Source: Desulfuromusa sp034717915 (GTDB taxonomy: Bacteria; Desulfobacterota; Desulfuromonadia; Desulfuromonadales; Geopsychrobacteraceae). Taken from it: a stretch of 64,000 nucleotides of DNA. The stretch covers positions 1-64,000 of the forward strand of contig JAYEME010000162.1 of the NCBI GenBank assembly GCA_034717915.1, given 5' to 3'. The notes under the pieces are model-generated. The model made no database searches, was not told the DNA's origin, and worked only from the letters and a program-made list of their open reading frames with translations. A program made the position numbers and the translations under genes. Of this stretch, positions 8,227-15,089 are shown one piece after another. The number at the start of each line of letters is the position of its first letter. Position 1 is the stretch's first letter.

Positions 8227-8649
8227 ATGCCAAAAAGTAGCGCATTATTTGCGGTCTGTTTTACCGCCGGTCTACTTGGAGCCCTTGCCAGCAGTCTGTT
8301 TCTCTGGGGCTGCAATGAGTGGGGTGTAACAGCCATACTTAACGTCAAAATGGCTCAGGCTCTGGAACTTCCAAAGCTCTATCCACAAATGTTCATTGGT
8401 GGGTTGTGGGGTTTGGTCTATTTTTTTACGGTTGGATCCCCCCGTCAGCGCCGCCATTGGGTTCGCAAAGGGCTCTGGTTTTCCCTTATTCCTTCTTTAA
8501 CTGCTATATTCTATCTCTATCCATACGTCTATCACAAAGGGATGGCAGGATTCGACCTTGGGATGCTGACCCCCTTATTAATTGTTATCGTCAATCTGAT
8601 TTGGGGATTATTTACCGGTTTTTTTGCCCGTTTATTCTGGGGGCGCTGA
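8227..8649 (+). CDS. hypothetical integral membrane protein
   Basis: 140 residues with four predicted membrane segments (about 7-28, 56-72, 85-104 and 113-136) and no recognised domain or catalytic motif. A conserved-looking short loop GSPRQRRHWVRKG is positively charged and should be cytoplasmic. AGGAGG five bases before ATG supports the start; TATAAT at 8200-8205 may be the -10 element. The nuclease gene follows after 3 bases, so the two are probably co-transcribed. Function unknown. Confidence 0.7.
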   Translation: MPKSSALFAVCFTAGLLGALASSLFLWGCNEWGVTAILNVKMAQALELPKLYPQMFIGGLWGLVYFFTVGSPRQRRHWVRKGLWFSLIPSLTAIFYLYPYVYHKGMAGFDLGMLTPLLIVIVNLIWGLFTGFFARLFWGR

Positions 8650-8652
8650 ACT

Positions 8653-9144
8653 ATGCTGACCCGCCCCACAATGCTTTTCTTTCTGCTGCTGTTTCTGACA
8701 ACAGCCGTTTCAGCAAAAGAGCTAACCGGACGAGTTTTATGGGTTTATGATGGTGACACCCTGAAAGTCGCGGATATCGGCAAAGTTCGGATGATTGGCA
8801 TCGATACTCCAGAAATAAAAGCTTCTCCACGGGATCGCTTCTACACCAGAGATTTCCATATCAAAAGCGGAAAACTGCGGCAGATTTCCCGGCAGGCAAA
8901 AAGCTATAATATCCATTATGTTAAAGGAGAAACGGTCAGACTGGAACTTGATCAAACCGAAAGAGACAAATATAATCGTTTGCTTGCTTATGTTTATCTC
9001 CCTGATGGAGAAATGCTCAATCTTCTTTTGCTGAAAAAAGGGCTGGCAACCGTATTTCGCCGCTACGATTTTATCTATAAGAAAGATTTTCTTAAAGCCG
9101 AGAAAAAGGCCCGAAAAAAGAGACTGGGTCTTTGGAATGACTGA
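8653..9144 (+). CDS. secreted thermonuclease-family (SNase-like) nuclease
   Basis: 163 residues with a signal peptide (residues 1-21, cut near VSAKE). The SNase fold follows: VYDGDTLKV, then VRMIGIDTPE, and DKYNRLLAYVYL, supplying the Asp, Arg, Glu and Arg residues used by staphylococcal nuclease for calcium-dependent cleavage of DNA or RNA. An inserted basic stretch (about residues 56-80) lies between the first strands and the helix. It probably acts in the periplasm or outside the cell. It starts 3 bases after the small membrane-protein gene. Confidence 0.85.
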   Translation: MLTRPTMLFFLLLFLTTAVSAKELTGRVLWVYDGDTLKVADIGKVRMIGIDTPEIKASPRDRFYTRDFHIKSGKLRQISRQAKSYNIHYVKGETVRLELDQTERDKYNRLLAYVYLPDGEMLNLLLLKKGLATVFRRYDFIYKKDFLKAEKKARKKRLGLWND

Positions 9145-9181
9145 CCTGTTTACTCCCACGAAATTGAGAGATTAAAAGCTT

Positions 9182-10321
9182 ATGGAACAACTGACAGACC
9201 TGTTAAAAGCTATTGACCAGACGGTTCTTGGGGTGAGCTTAACCCGCCTGATCATCGCCTTTGCTATCCTGCTTGCCGCACTGCTGCTAAAACGGATTAT
9301 CACTCACCTGTTGACAAAATCACTTTTTATAGCAGCAAAAAAAACCAGCTCTCAAATAGATGATCTGCTGCTGAAAAACCTTAAAAAACCGGCGGAGCTT
9401 CTGGTTGTTGTTGCCGGTCTTTATATCGGTCTCATCATTCTACAGTTACCGACAGAACCGACTGACCTTGCGCAATTTGGGCAGAATATCGTTCAGGGGC
9501 TGTTCATATTCAATATCGCCTGGGTTTGCTACAACATGGTTGCACTACTCGAATACTGGCTGCACCAGTGGGCAAAGCGAACCGAATCAACTCTGGACGA
9601 TCAACTGGTTCCATTTATCCGCAAAACCTTGCGAGTCTTCATTGTCGTTCTTGTATTCATGTTTCTGGTGCAGAACCTGGGCTATTCCATTTCAGGTCTG
9701 CTGGCATCGCTAGGCCTGGGTGGTCTTGCCGTCGCCCTCGCAGCAAAAGACAGTCTGGCTAATATCTTCGGCTCGATCATGATCCTCCTCGATCGCCCCT
9801 TTACCATTGGCGACTGGATTGTTGCAGGAGATATGGAAGGTCACGTTGAAGAGATCGGGTTTCGTTCCACCCGGATTCGAACCTTTTCAAAAACGATGAT
9901 CACCGTACCCAACAGTGTCCTGATGAATCTATCGATAGACAATATCAGCCAAATGCCGAAACGCCGCATTAAATTGACCGTCGGTGTCACCTACGATACA
10001 ACCCCGGCACAGATGCGCCAGGCGGTCACGTCAATCAAACAGATGCTGCGGGAACATCCGGCAATCCATCAGGAGTTTTTTCTGGTCAACTTTACCGACT
10101 TTGGTGCCTCATCTCTCGATATTATGGTCTATTGTTTTACCACCAGCGTTAAATGGGGAGAATACCTGGAAGCACGTGAAGATGTCTGTCTGAAAATTAT
10201 GGAAATGCTGGAAGGGATCGGACTGGACATTGCCTTCCCGAGTCAGACCCTCTATATGCACGATATGGATACGGAAAAACAGGAGACAACAGCAAAGACA
10301 TCAGTCACCCAAAAATACTAA
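9182..10321 (+). CDS. small-conductance mechanosensitive channel (MscS family)
   Basis: 379 residues with four N-terminal membrane helices, then the conserved pore helix and beta domain: SLGLGGLAVALAAKDSLAN, IFGSIMILLDRPFTIGDWI, and the vestibule sequence IGFRSTRIRTF. The C-terminal alpha/beta part is typical for medium-size MscS homologues with one extra helix. It releases solutes on hypo-osmotic shock. Follows the nuclease gene by 37 bases and may be its operon partner. Confidence 0.92.
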   Translation: MEQLTDLLKAIDQTVLGVSLTRLIIAFAILLAALLLKRIITHLLTKSLFIAAKKTSSQIDDLLLKNLKKPAELLVVVAGLYIGLIILQLPTEPTDLAQFGQNIVQGLFIFNIAWVCYNMVALLEYWLHQWAKRTESTLDDQLVPFIRKTLRVFIVVLVFMFLVQNLGYSISGLLASLGLGGLAVALAAKDSLANIFGSIMILLDRPFTIGDWIVAGDMEGHVEEIGFRSTRIRTFSKTMITVPNSVLMNLSIDNISQMPKRRIKLTVGVTYDTTPAQMRQAVTSIKQMLREHPAIHQEFFLVNFTDFGASSLDIMVYCFTTSVKWGEYLEAREDVCLKIMEMLEGIGLDIAFPSQTLYMHDMDTEKQETTAKTSVTQKY

Positions 10322-10337
10322 CCGGTGAAGAGGCGTG

Positions 10338-10847
10338 CTACTGATTCTGTCCCGCAGTCAGATAGTCATAGATGAGATCATCAAGGCTGGGCTCATTGGA
10401 CACTTTTGGCTGGTTAAATCTATCAACAATCGGCTCTTCAACAATAGTCACCGGCTCAGGAGTGGGAGTGTTTGTTGGAGGAGTTTCTACTGACGAAATT
10501 TCAGCTTCAGATGTGTCTGGAATGGGCTGATCTATTACCGGTTTCTCGGCTGACTGTCCGACAGCCCCCCCCAGTGGAATACCGAGTTCGACAATCCGCT
10601 CATCAAACTCTCCCTTGGTTAACTGTCGCAGCACCCCCTTATGCTGTTCTTTTGCCAATTCTTCAATAACATGATCAAGAGCATCAACCTTGATAATATC
10701 AGCGTAGCTGGTCTTTTGTGATGAAATGATCGTTCCACCATGATAAAGCAAAGTCACCAGTTGCGGCCTCTTCAGCCCACCGTCTTCGGTCTGGACGTGA
10801 AAACTGACACCCCGATAAGTGATATTGTGATTAAACCCAACAATCAT
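10338..10847 (-). CDS. conserved deltaproteobacterial protein of unknown function
   Basis: 169 residues. The N-terminal ~75 residues look conserved: GFNHNITYRGVSFHVQTEDG, LVTLLYHGGTIISS, KTSYADI. They are followed by a variable Pro/Thr/Glu-rich linker (about 95-140) and a short acidic tail SLDDLIYDYLTAGQ. I recall similar N-termini in Geobacter-type genomes, without known function. No signal peptide or membrane segment, so cytoplasmic. GAGGA lies 6 bases before the ATG. The compact domain plus disordered linker and terminal helix suggests an adaptor binding a partner, which is inference only. Confidence 0.7.
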   Translation of the reverse strand: MIVGFNHNITYRGVSFHVQTEDGGLKRPQLVTLLYHGGTIISSQKTSYADIIKVDALDHVIEELAKEQHKGVLRQLTKGEFDERIVELGIPLGGAVGQSAEKPVIDQPIPDTSEAEISSVETPPTNTPTPEPVTIVEEPIVDRFNQPKVSNEPSLDDLIYDYLTAGQNQ

Positions 10848-11032
10848 GGCAGTTCCTCAAGTAAAAACTGATGCTTTCGCAAAAACTCATGGGATGGCTA
10901 AGCAAAAACTAACATATACCGTATCAGCCCAGGATAACGCAACGATCATCCCAAACTATCTCCGTTGTCTTTGTGAAAAGCAGTCATATGGATTAAGTGA
11001 CTCAATGTTTGATGCCCTCGCAAAAGCTGATC

Positions 11033-11614
11033 CTATTTGTCAGGAATGGATCCGGTCAATGGTGGCTTACTGAAGCTGAAATCGGCATATATCGGCTGAT
11101 CAATACGGGCATGCCCCTTTAAAGTCTGGCGCACCTCTCCCTCAATCAGTATTTGTAGCTGGCGAATATATGGAAAATTCTCATTCAGACTGTTGGCCAA
11201 GCTATAAATCGACAGTAATTCAGTTAAACTGCCTCCCGGATGTAAATCAACCAGATGTTTGGAGAAATTTACCCGAACCAGATCATTTTCCACTTCAGTA
11301 GCAAGAATTTTTGTTTCCTTCGGCAATACAGGAAGATTCCCTTGCTGAGACCCTGTGATCAGGCTGTTCAACAGGCGTTGAATACACTCTTGATCATCTT
11401 CACAACCGGGGATTTCAGCTGTTTCTGGAACCAGAAAAGAACCCGAGGAATCGGTAAAGTAGAGTTGAATCTCCCGGTCAGGCAATTGCTCTGCAATAAC
11501 GATCCGGACTTCTTCTCCAACTTCCTCTGGCTGTTGGAAATACCAACCGACTCCATACCCGGCAAGAATTCCAACCACGACCAGCCCAAGCAGAACCAAC
11601 AACGGTTTTTTCAT
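11033..11614 (-). CDS. GerMN-domain lipoprotein-like/anchored protein
   Basis: 193 residues. One N-terminal membrane helix (residues 4-25, no lipobox cysteine) anchors a periplasmic GerMN domain: IQLYFTDSSGSFLVPE, IQRLLNSLITGS, VRVNFSKHL, and LLSIYSLANSLNE near the end. GerMN domains occur in spore-germination protein GerM and in many non-sporulating bacteria next to cell-wall genes. Here it lies 10 bases downstream of murI, which fits an envelope or peptidoglycan-related role. AGAGGA precedes the start. Confidence 0.85.
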   Translation of the reverse strand: MKKPLLVLLGLVVVGILAGYGVGWYFQQPEEVGEEVRIVIAEQLPDREIQLYFTDSSGSFLVPETAEIPGCEDDQECIQRLLNSLITGSQQGNLPVLPKETKILATEVENDLVRVNFSKHLVDLHPGGSLTELLSIYSLANSLNENFPYIRQLQILIEGEVRQTLKGHARIDQPIYADFSFSKPPLTGSIPDK

Positions 11615-11624
11615 GACATCCTCT

Positions 11625-12419
11625 TCAATCTATTTGTACCTGCTCAACTCGTACCAGATCAGCTTTCAGAAAGGTCTGTCCTACCCGCTTAAAGCGAGTC
11701 GGGACATCGGTGACAAAAAACTCTCTGCGACCACCATGTTCCGGATTCGTCAGCCCTTGCTGGCAGAAAAGTTGCTGAACCGATTTTGCTGTCTCTTCCG
11801 CAGAATCTACCATAGTAACGCCACTACCGAGAACCCTCTCTAAAGTATGACGTAACAACGGATAATGGGTGCAACCAAGGACCAGGGTATCAATCTGCGC
11901 AGCCAACAACGGCTGCAGGTATTCCACGGCAGTTAATCTGGCAATTTCATGTTCTGCCCATCCCTCTTCAGCCAATGGGACAAATAAAGGGCAGGAAACA
12001 GACGTGATCTGCGCATCGGGTAACAAAGCATGAATCGCCTCAGGATAACGATCACTGTTGATCGTTCCGTCTGTACCGATGACCCCAATCCGCCGATTCA
12101 AGCTTTTTGCAGCACGCCGGGCACCCGGTTCTATCACCCCGATCACCGGCAATTGAAACCGTTCCCGCAAAGCAGGCAAGGCAACTGCTGATGCCGTATT
12201 GCAGGCAACAACCAACAACTTGACCCCTTGATCAACTAGAAACTCTGCCGCTTCCAATGCATAGCGCTGAACAGTTTCGACACTTTTGGTTCCGTAAGGA
12301 ACCCGTGCAGTATCACCAAGATAGATCAGGTTCTCTCCCGGCAATAAATGGGCAATCTCCTTCAGAACCGTCAAGCCACCGACTCCAGAATCAAATATAC
12401 CGATTGCTCGATACCGCAC
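11625..12419 (-). CDS. murI: glutamate racemase
   Basis: Converts L- to D-glutamate for peptidoglycan. Both catalytic cysteines are present in their motifs, VVACNTASA and LGCTHYPLL, and the N-terminal phosphate loop reads GIFDSGVGGLTVL. The GTG at 12419 is chosen because GGGAG lies 5 bases upstream and gives the usual family N-terminus MRYRAIGIFDSG; in-frame ATGs at 12434 and 12431 have no ribosome site, so the start could be up to 15 bases earlier. It is followed by the GerMN gene in one operon. Confidence 0.95.
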   Translation of the reverse strand: MRYRAIGIFDSGVGGLTVLKEIAHLLPGENLIYLGDTARVPYGTKSVETVQRYALEAAEFLVDQGVKLLVVACNTASAVALPALRERFQLPVIGVIEPGARRAAKSLNRRIGVIGTDGTINSDRYPEAIHALLPDAQITSVSCPLFVPLAEEGWAEHEIARLTAVEYLQPLLAAQIDTLVLGCTHYPLLRHTLERVLGSGVTMVDSAEETAKSVQQLFCQQGLTNPEHGGRREFFVTDVPTRFKRVGQTFLKADLVRVEQVQID

Positions 12420-12617
12420 AGAAACTCCCATCATATAATAAGACAAAATAGACTTTTAAATTGACCTCAAAACCAAGGGGATCATCCTAGTTAAGACCCA
12501 TAATAAAGTCAAGATTTACAGGCTTTTACCTCTTTCCCCTCAACCAACAATCTGCTACTATTCCGGCTATCTAAGAATACCTGAACCTGCGTCCAGCAGA
12601 TCCGGTAAGGAGACAAT

Positions 12618-12950
12618 ATGAGTTGGGCCGACATTAAAAATTACATGGACTACTTTCGCACTGATCAAGTCATGCAACGGCTACAAGACTGGAATATCGG
12701 GGATCTGAGTAGCAATCCCTGGTTTTTGGGAGGATTTGCGGTCATTATACTCTTCACCTATTTTATGGGCTGGAAAGCGATATCCGGCTTTCTTGTCGGT
12801 ATCGGTGGTTTTGCTCTGATCGTATCTTTGGCAGTTGGCAAGGGAACGGGAGTAGAAGGGATTGCAGGTGGTGGTCTCTGGATCCTTGTTGGCGGGGGGG
12901 CAGTCGCTGTAGCTCTGTTTATCTATCTTGTTTTTATCAAATCAGAATAA
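12618..12950 (+). CDS. small membrane protein of unknown function
   Basis: 110 residues. An amphipathic N-terminal region (MSWADIKNYMDYFRTDQVM) is followed by three hydrophobic segments at about 38-53, 57-75 and 86-106. No catalytic motif. AAGGAG precedes the ATG. It sits 55 bases before a diheme cytochrome gene on the same strand, so they may be co-expressed. Small proteins of this type are common in Desulfuromonadales genomes but I cannot name a function. Confidence 0.7.
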   Translation: MSWADIKNYMDYFRTDQVMQRLQDWNIGDLSSNPWFLGGFAVIILFTYFMGWKAISGFLVGIGGFALIVSLAVGKGTGVEGIAGGGLWILVGGGAVAVALFIYLVFIKSE

Positions 12951-13005
12951 TCATTAACCCTTCATTATTCTGCCACAAATTCGACTTCTCTCGTTGGAGA
13001 TCTTC

Positions 13006-13260
13006 ATGAAAAAACGCGATATATTTCTTCTTTTAGGAGCGTTGGCTCTGCTTGTGTTCCTCTGGATGGCTCCAGAAGAAACAACTCAACCAGTACCCAA
13101 AGATGAGATCCACCTGAAATTTTACGATATTGTCAAAACTGATGGAAAGAAAGCGGCGGAAAAGTTTTGTGAAGATTGTCACAATGAAGAGGATATGCCT
13201 TTTTCCGAAGACCATCCATCCAAATTCCGTTGTCTATTCTGTCACAAGATAAAGCTTTGA
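13006..13260 (+). CDS. small membrane-anchored diheme c-type cytochrome
   Basis: 84 residues. An uncleaved or weakly cleaved N-terminal helix (about 6-22) anchors a short periplasmic part with two heme-binding motifs, CEDCH and CLFCH, and two further histidines that could be distal ligands. It is probably a minor electron carrier. An in-frame TTG at 12994 would lengthen it, but GGAG seven bases before the ATG at 13006 decides for the shorter form. Followed by the REP region. Confidence 0.8.
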   Translation: MKKRDIFLLLGALALLVFLWMAPEETTQPVPKDEIHLKFYDIVKTDGKKAAEKFCEDCHNEEDMPFSEDHPSKFRCLFCHKIKL

Positions 13261-13311
13261 TAATTGAAGGACAATACCGGTCAAAATGCAAATCCGCAAT
13301 TAAATATATCT

Positions 13312-13405
13312 GTAGGGTGGGCATGGTCCACCGCCAACGAAGTATTTCAGATGGGCAGTGCCCATCCTACCGTTTAGAATCAATGTAGGGTGGGCACCGC
13401 CCACC
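13312..13405. repeat. REP palindromes left of the RAYT gene
   Basis: Three units: a diverged one starting GTAGGGTGGGCATGG at 13312, GATGGGCAGTGCCCATC at 13350-13370 ending in CTAC, and GTAGGGTGGGCACCGCC at 13385-13405. Head (GTAGGGTGGGC) and tail (GCCCATCCTAC) units alternate in inverted orientation, the layout of bacterial BIMEs. Confidence 0.88.
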
Positions 13406-13422
13406 GGCAACCAAAATTATTG

Positions 13423-13965
13423 TTATTCCCCAAACTCGCCGGAAAAATCAATCCCTCCACCCCAATCATCAGGATAGGTTCCCTGGGTAACGTAGCGGTG
13501 AAATGTTGAATGAGGCCAATCTGCAACGCATTTAACCAGACCATGTTTCACCGGGTTATAATGAACGTAATCGAGATGCCTTCGATAATCATCGTCATCG
13601 CGAATTTCATGTTCCCAGAACCGCCGCTGCCAGATGGAACTTTCCCGTTGCCTTATTCTGCTGTGATTGAGCAACTCTTCTTTTTCAAACAAAGATTTTG
13701 CTTTTTTCGAGAAATTCGCCTTGATCAGCCCCCAGCGTTTTGAAAAATCACTGTCCTTTTCCGGAAGGATCCAAACGGCATGCAAATGGTCCGGTAACAG
13801 CACCCAGGCGTCAATGGTAAAGGGATGGCGGTTCTGCGTTTCAAGGATTGCAGCGCGTAAAAACCGGCGAGCATCGGGATGGGTCAGAATGGGTTGCCGC
13901 TGGTGGGTCACCAGGGTAAAGAAAAAACAGCCCCCGGCAGTCCGTGACCGGCGATAGTTCGCCAT
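13423..13965 (-). mobile_element. REP-associated tyrosine transposase (RAYT, Y1 family)
   Basis: 180 residues, a Y1_Tnp/IS200-like single-strand nuclease: start FFFTLVTHQRQPILT, metal-binding HLH in LPDHLHAVW, and catalytic-region tyrosines in LDYVHYNPVKHGLV with W-P-S-S-like tail ADWPHSTFH. RAYTs are domesticated transposases that process the REP sequences around them. REP units lie on both sides (13312-13405 and 14027-14183), as expected. The gene appears full length and intact. Confidence 0.93.
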
Positions 13966-13986
13966 GGATCCCCCCTCAAAAACAAA

Positions 13987-14019
13987 GGTGGTATTGACCG
14001 GTCAATCATCAATACCACC
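13987..14019. repeat. perfect inverted repeat upstream of RAYT
   Basis: GGTGGTATTGA (13987-13997) pairs perfectly with TCAATACCACC (14009-14019), with an 11-base loop. It lies 21 bases before the RAYT start codon, so it could be an operator, an attenuating hairpin or a substrate of the transposase. Confidence 0.7.
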
Positions 14020-14026
14020 ACATAAC

Positions 14027-14183
14027 GTAGGGTGGGCAATGCCCACCAGAAATCAACCAATATCAAATCAAATTGATGGGCGGTGCCCATCCTACTAAAA
14101 TATGATGTAAAAACCCGTAGGGTGGGCATCGCCCACCAGAAACCTACATTGTGAAAATGCATGATGGGCGGTGCCCATCCTAC
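14027..14183. repeat. REP array right of the RAYT gene
   Basis: Four alternating units: GTAGGGTGGGCAATGCC (14027-14047), GATGGGCGGTGCCCATC ending CTAC (14075-14095), GTAGGGTGGGCATCGCC (14117-14137) and GATGGGCGGTGCCCATC ending CTAC (14163-14183). The last unit abuts the stop codon of the activase gene. Each head/tail pair can fold into one long hairpin. Confidence 0.92.
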
Positions 14184-14888
14184 TTAAATTCCCCGCACCT
14201 GCACCTGATCAACGTACGCTTCGGCCTGCGCTGACAGGGTCATAATCTGTTCCGGCTGATAGGTGTCGTACTGTTGCCACTCTTCAATCATGGCATGTTC
14301 CGGAACGTACTGCTGCAGCACCCAGAGCGGGGCATCTCTGAGCAGTTCACCGATTTCGGCAATCTCCTTTTCACCGACCAGATAAGGAATGCAGGTGGTA
14401 CGGAACTCGCTTTCGATCTCTGCCTGCTTCAGCAACTCGACCGTTTGTCTTAACGCTTCGGTATTCACCGGTACAGTATGTAACTCGTTGTAACGGCTGA
14501 GACTGGTTTTCATATCAATAGCAAAATAATCGACCAGCTGCTTGTCCAACAACTGGTCGATTACATCAGGAGCCAATCCGTTACTATCGAGTTTGACTTG
14601 TAGATTTCTCTCTTTCAGCAGGGATAAAAATGCCGGCAGACCAGAATCGATGGTGGGTTCTCCGCCCGATATCACAACCCCATCGATAAAACCCTCACGC
14701 TTTTTCAGGTCTGCCAGCAACTCATCAAGGGGGTAATCTGGAAAGCTGTCAGGATCCAGAACCAACCCGGCATTGTGACAAAAAGGACAGGTCAGATTGC
14801 AACTGCCAGTAAACACCAACGAAGCAACCCGCCCGGGAAAATCGAGCAAACTGGTTCCCTGAAAACCTTTGATCCGAATCGTTTTCAG
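14184..14888 (-). CDS. nrdG: anaerobic ribonucleotide reductase activase (radical SAM, NrdG-type)
   Basis: Radical SAM protein with cluster motif CNLTCPFCHN and SAM-binding SGGEPT. It installs the glycyl radical on the class III reductase encoded just upstream. No ATG exists at the natural N-terminus. The family sequence IKGFQGTSLLDFPGRV runs upstream of the TTG at 14849, and the likely start is CTG at 14888: AAGGAG lies 8 bases before it and its CTGA overlaps the TGA of the preceding small ORF, like the usual ATGA coupling. That gives 234 residues. The alternative TTG at 14849 would cut off a conserved N-terminus. Confidence 0.87.
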   Translation of the reverse strand: MKTIRIKGFQGTSLLDFPGRVASLVFTGSCNLTCPFCHNAGLVLDPDSFPDYPLDELLADLKKREGFIDGVVISGGEPTIDSGLPAFLSLLKERNLQVKLDSNGLAPDVIDQLLDKQLVDYFAIDMKTSLSRYNELHTVPVNTEALRQTVELLKQAEIESEFRTTCIPYLVGEKEIAEIGELLRDAPLWVLQQYVPEHAMIEEWQQYDTYQPEQIMTLSAQAEAYVDQVQVRGI

Positions 14889-15031
14889 TGTTTTTGCTCC
14901 TTGGGTGCCACAACATATTCAGAGCGCTCTTTAAACTCTTCCTTTTTGCCGCGATTCCACTGTTGAACGGGTCGAAAAAAACCACAGACCCGTGAATAAA
15001 CTTCAGTTTTCCCATCACACTTTGTTGCCAT
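14885..15031 (-). CDS. stand-alone glycyl-radical tail of class III ribonucleotide reductase
   Basis: A 48-residue ORF with GGAGG 7 bases before its ATG. Its sequence matches the extreme C-terminus of NrdD enzymes: TEVYSRVCGFFRPVQQW, then NRGKKEEFKERSEY. The glycine in RVCGFF is the expected radical site. The nrdD gene upstream ends at TAG before this segment, 58 bases away, and the sequence between is in another frame with further stops, so this is a separate polypeptide, not readthrough. It should associate with NrdD and be activated by the radical SAM activase whose gene overlaps its stop. One cysteine (KCDGKTE) may complete the zinc site. Confidence 0.85.
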   Translation of the reverse strand: MATKCDGKTEVYSRVCGFFRPVQQWNRGKKEEFKERSEYVVAPKEQKH

Positions 15032-15089
15032 TGCGAACCTCCTCACTTTTCAGTTAGTGGTGAATGTTTGTGTCATGTTATGGATGACA

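Noticed and set aside
10846..11073. 75-codon plus-strand ORF between the unknown conserved gene and the GerMN gene
   Set aside because: Its start is inside the start codon of the divergent gene, it has no ribosome site of its own and no recognisable domain; the region is the upstream leader of the minus-strand gene and the tail of the GerMN gene.
13312..14183. CRISPR-like array
   Set aside because: Units are inverted palindromic pairs of unequal spacing around a transposase gene, not direct repeats with uniform spacers; no cas genes.
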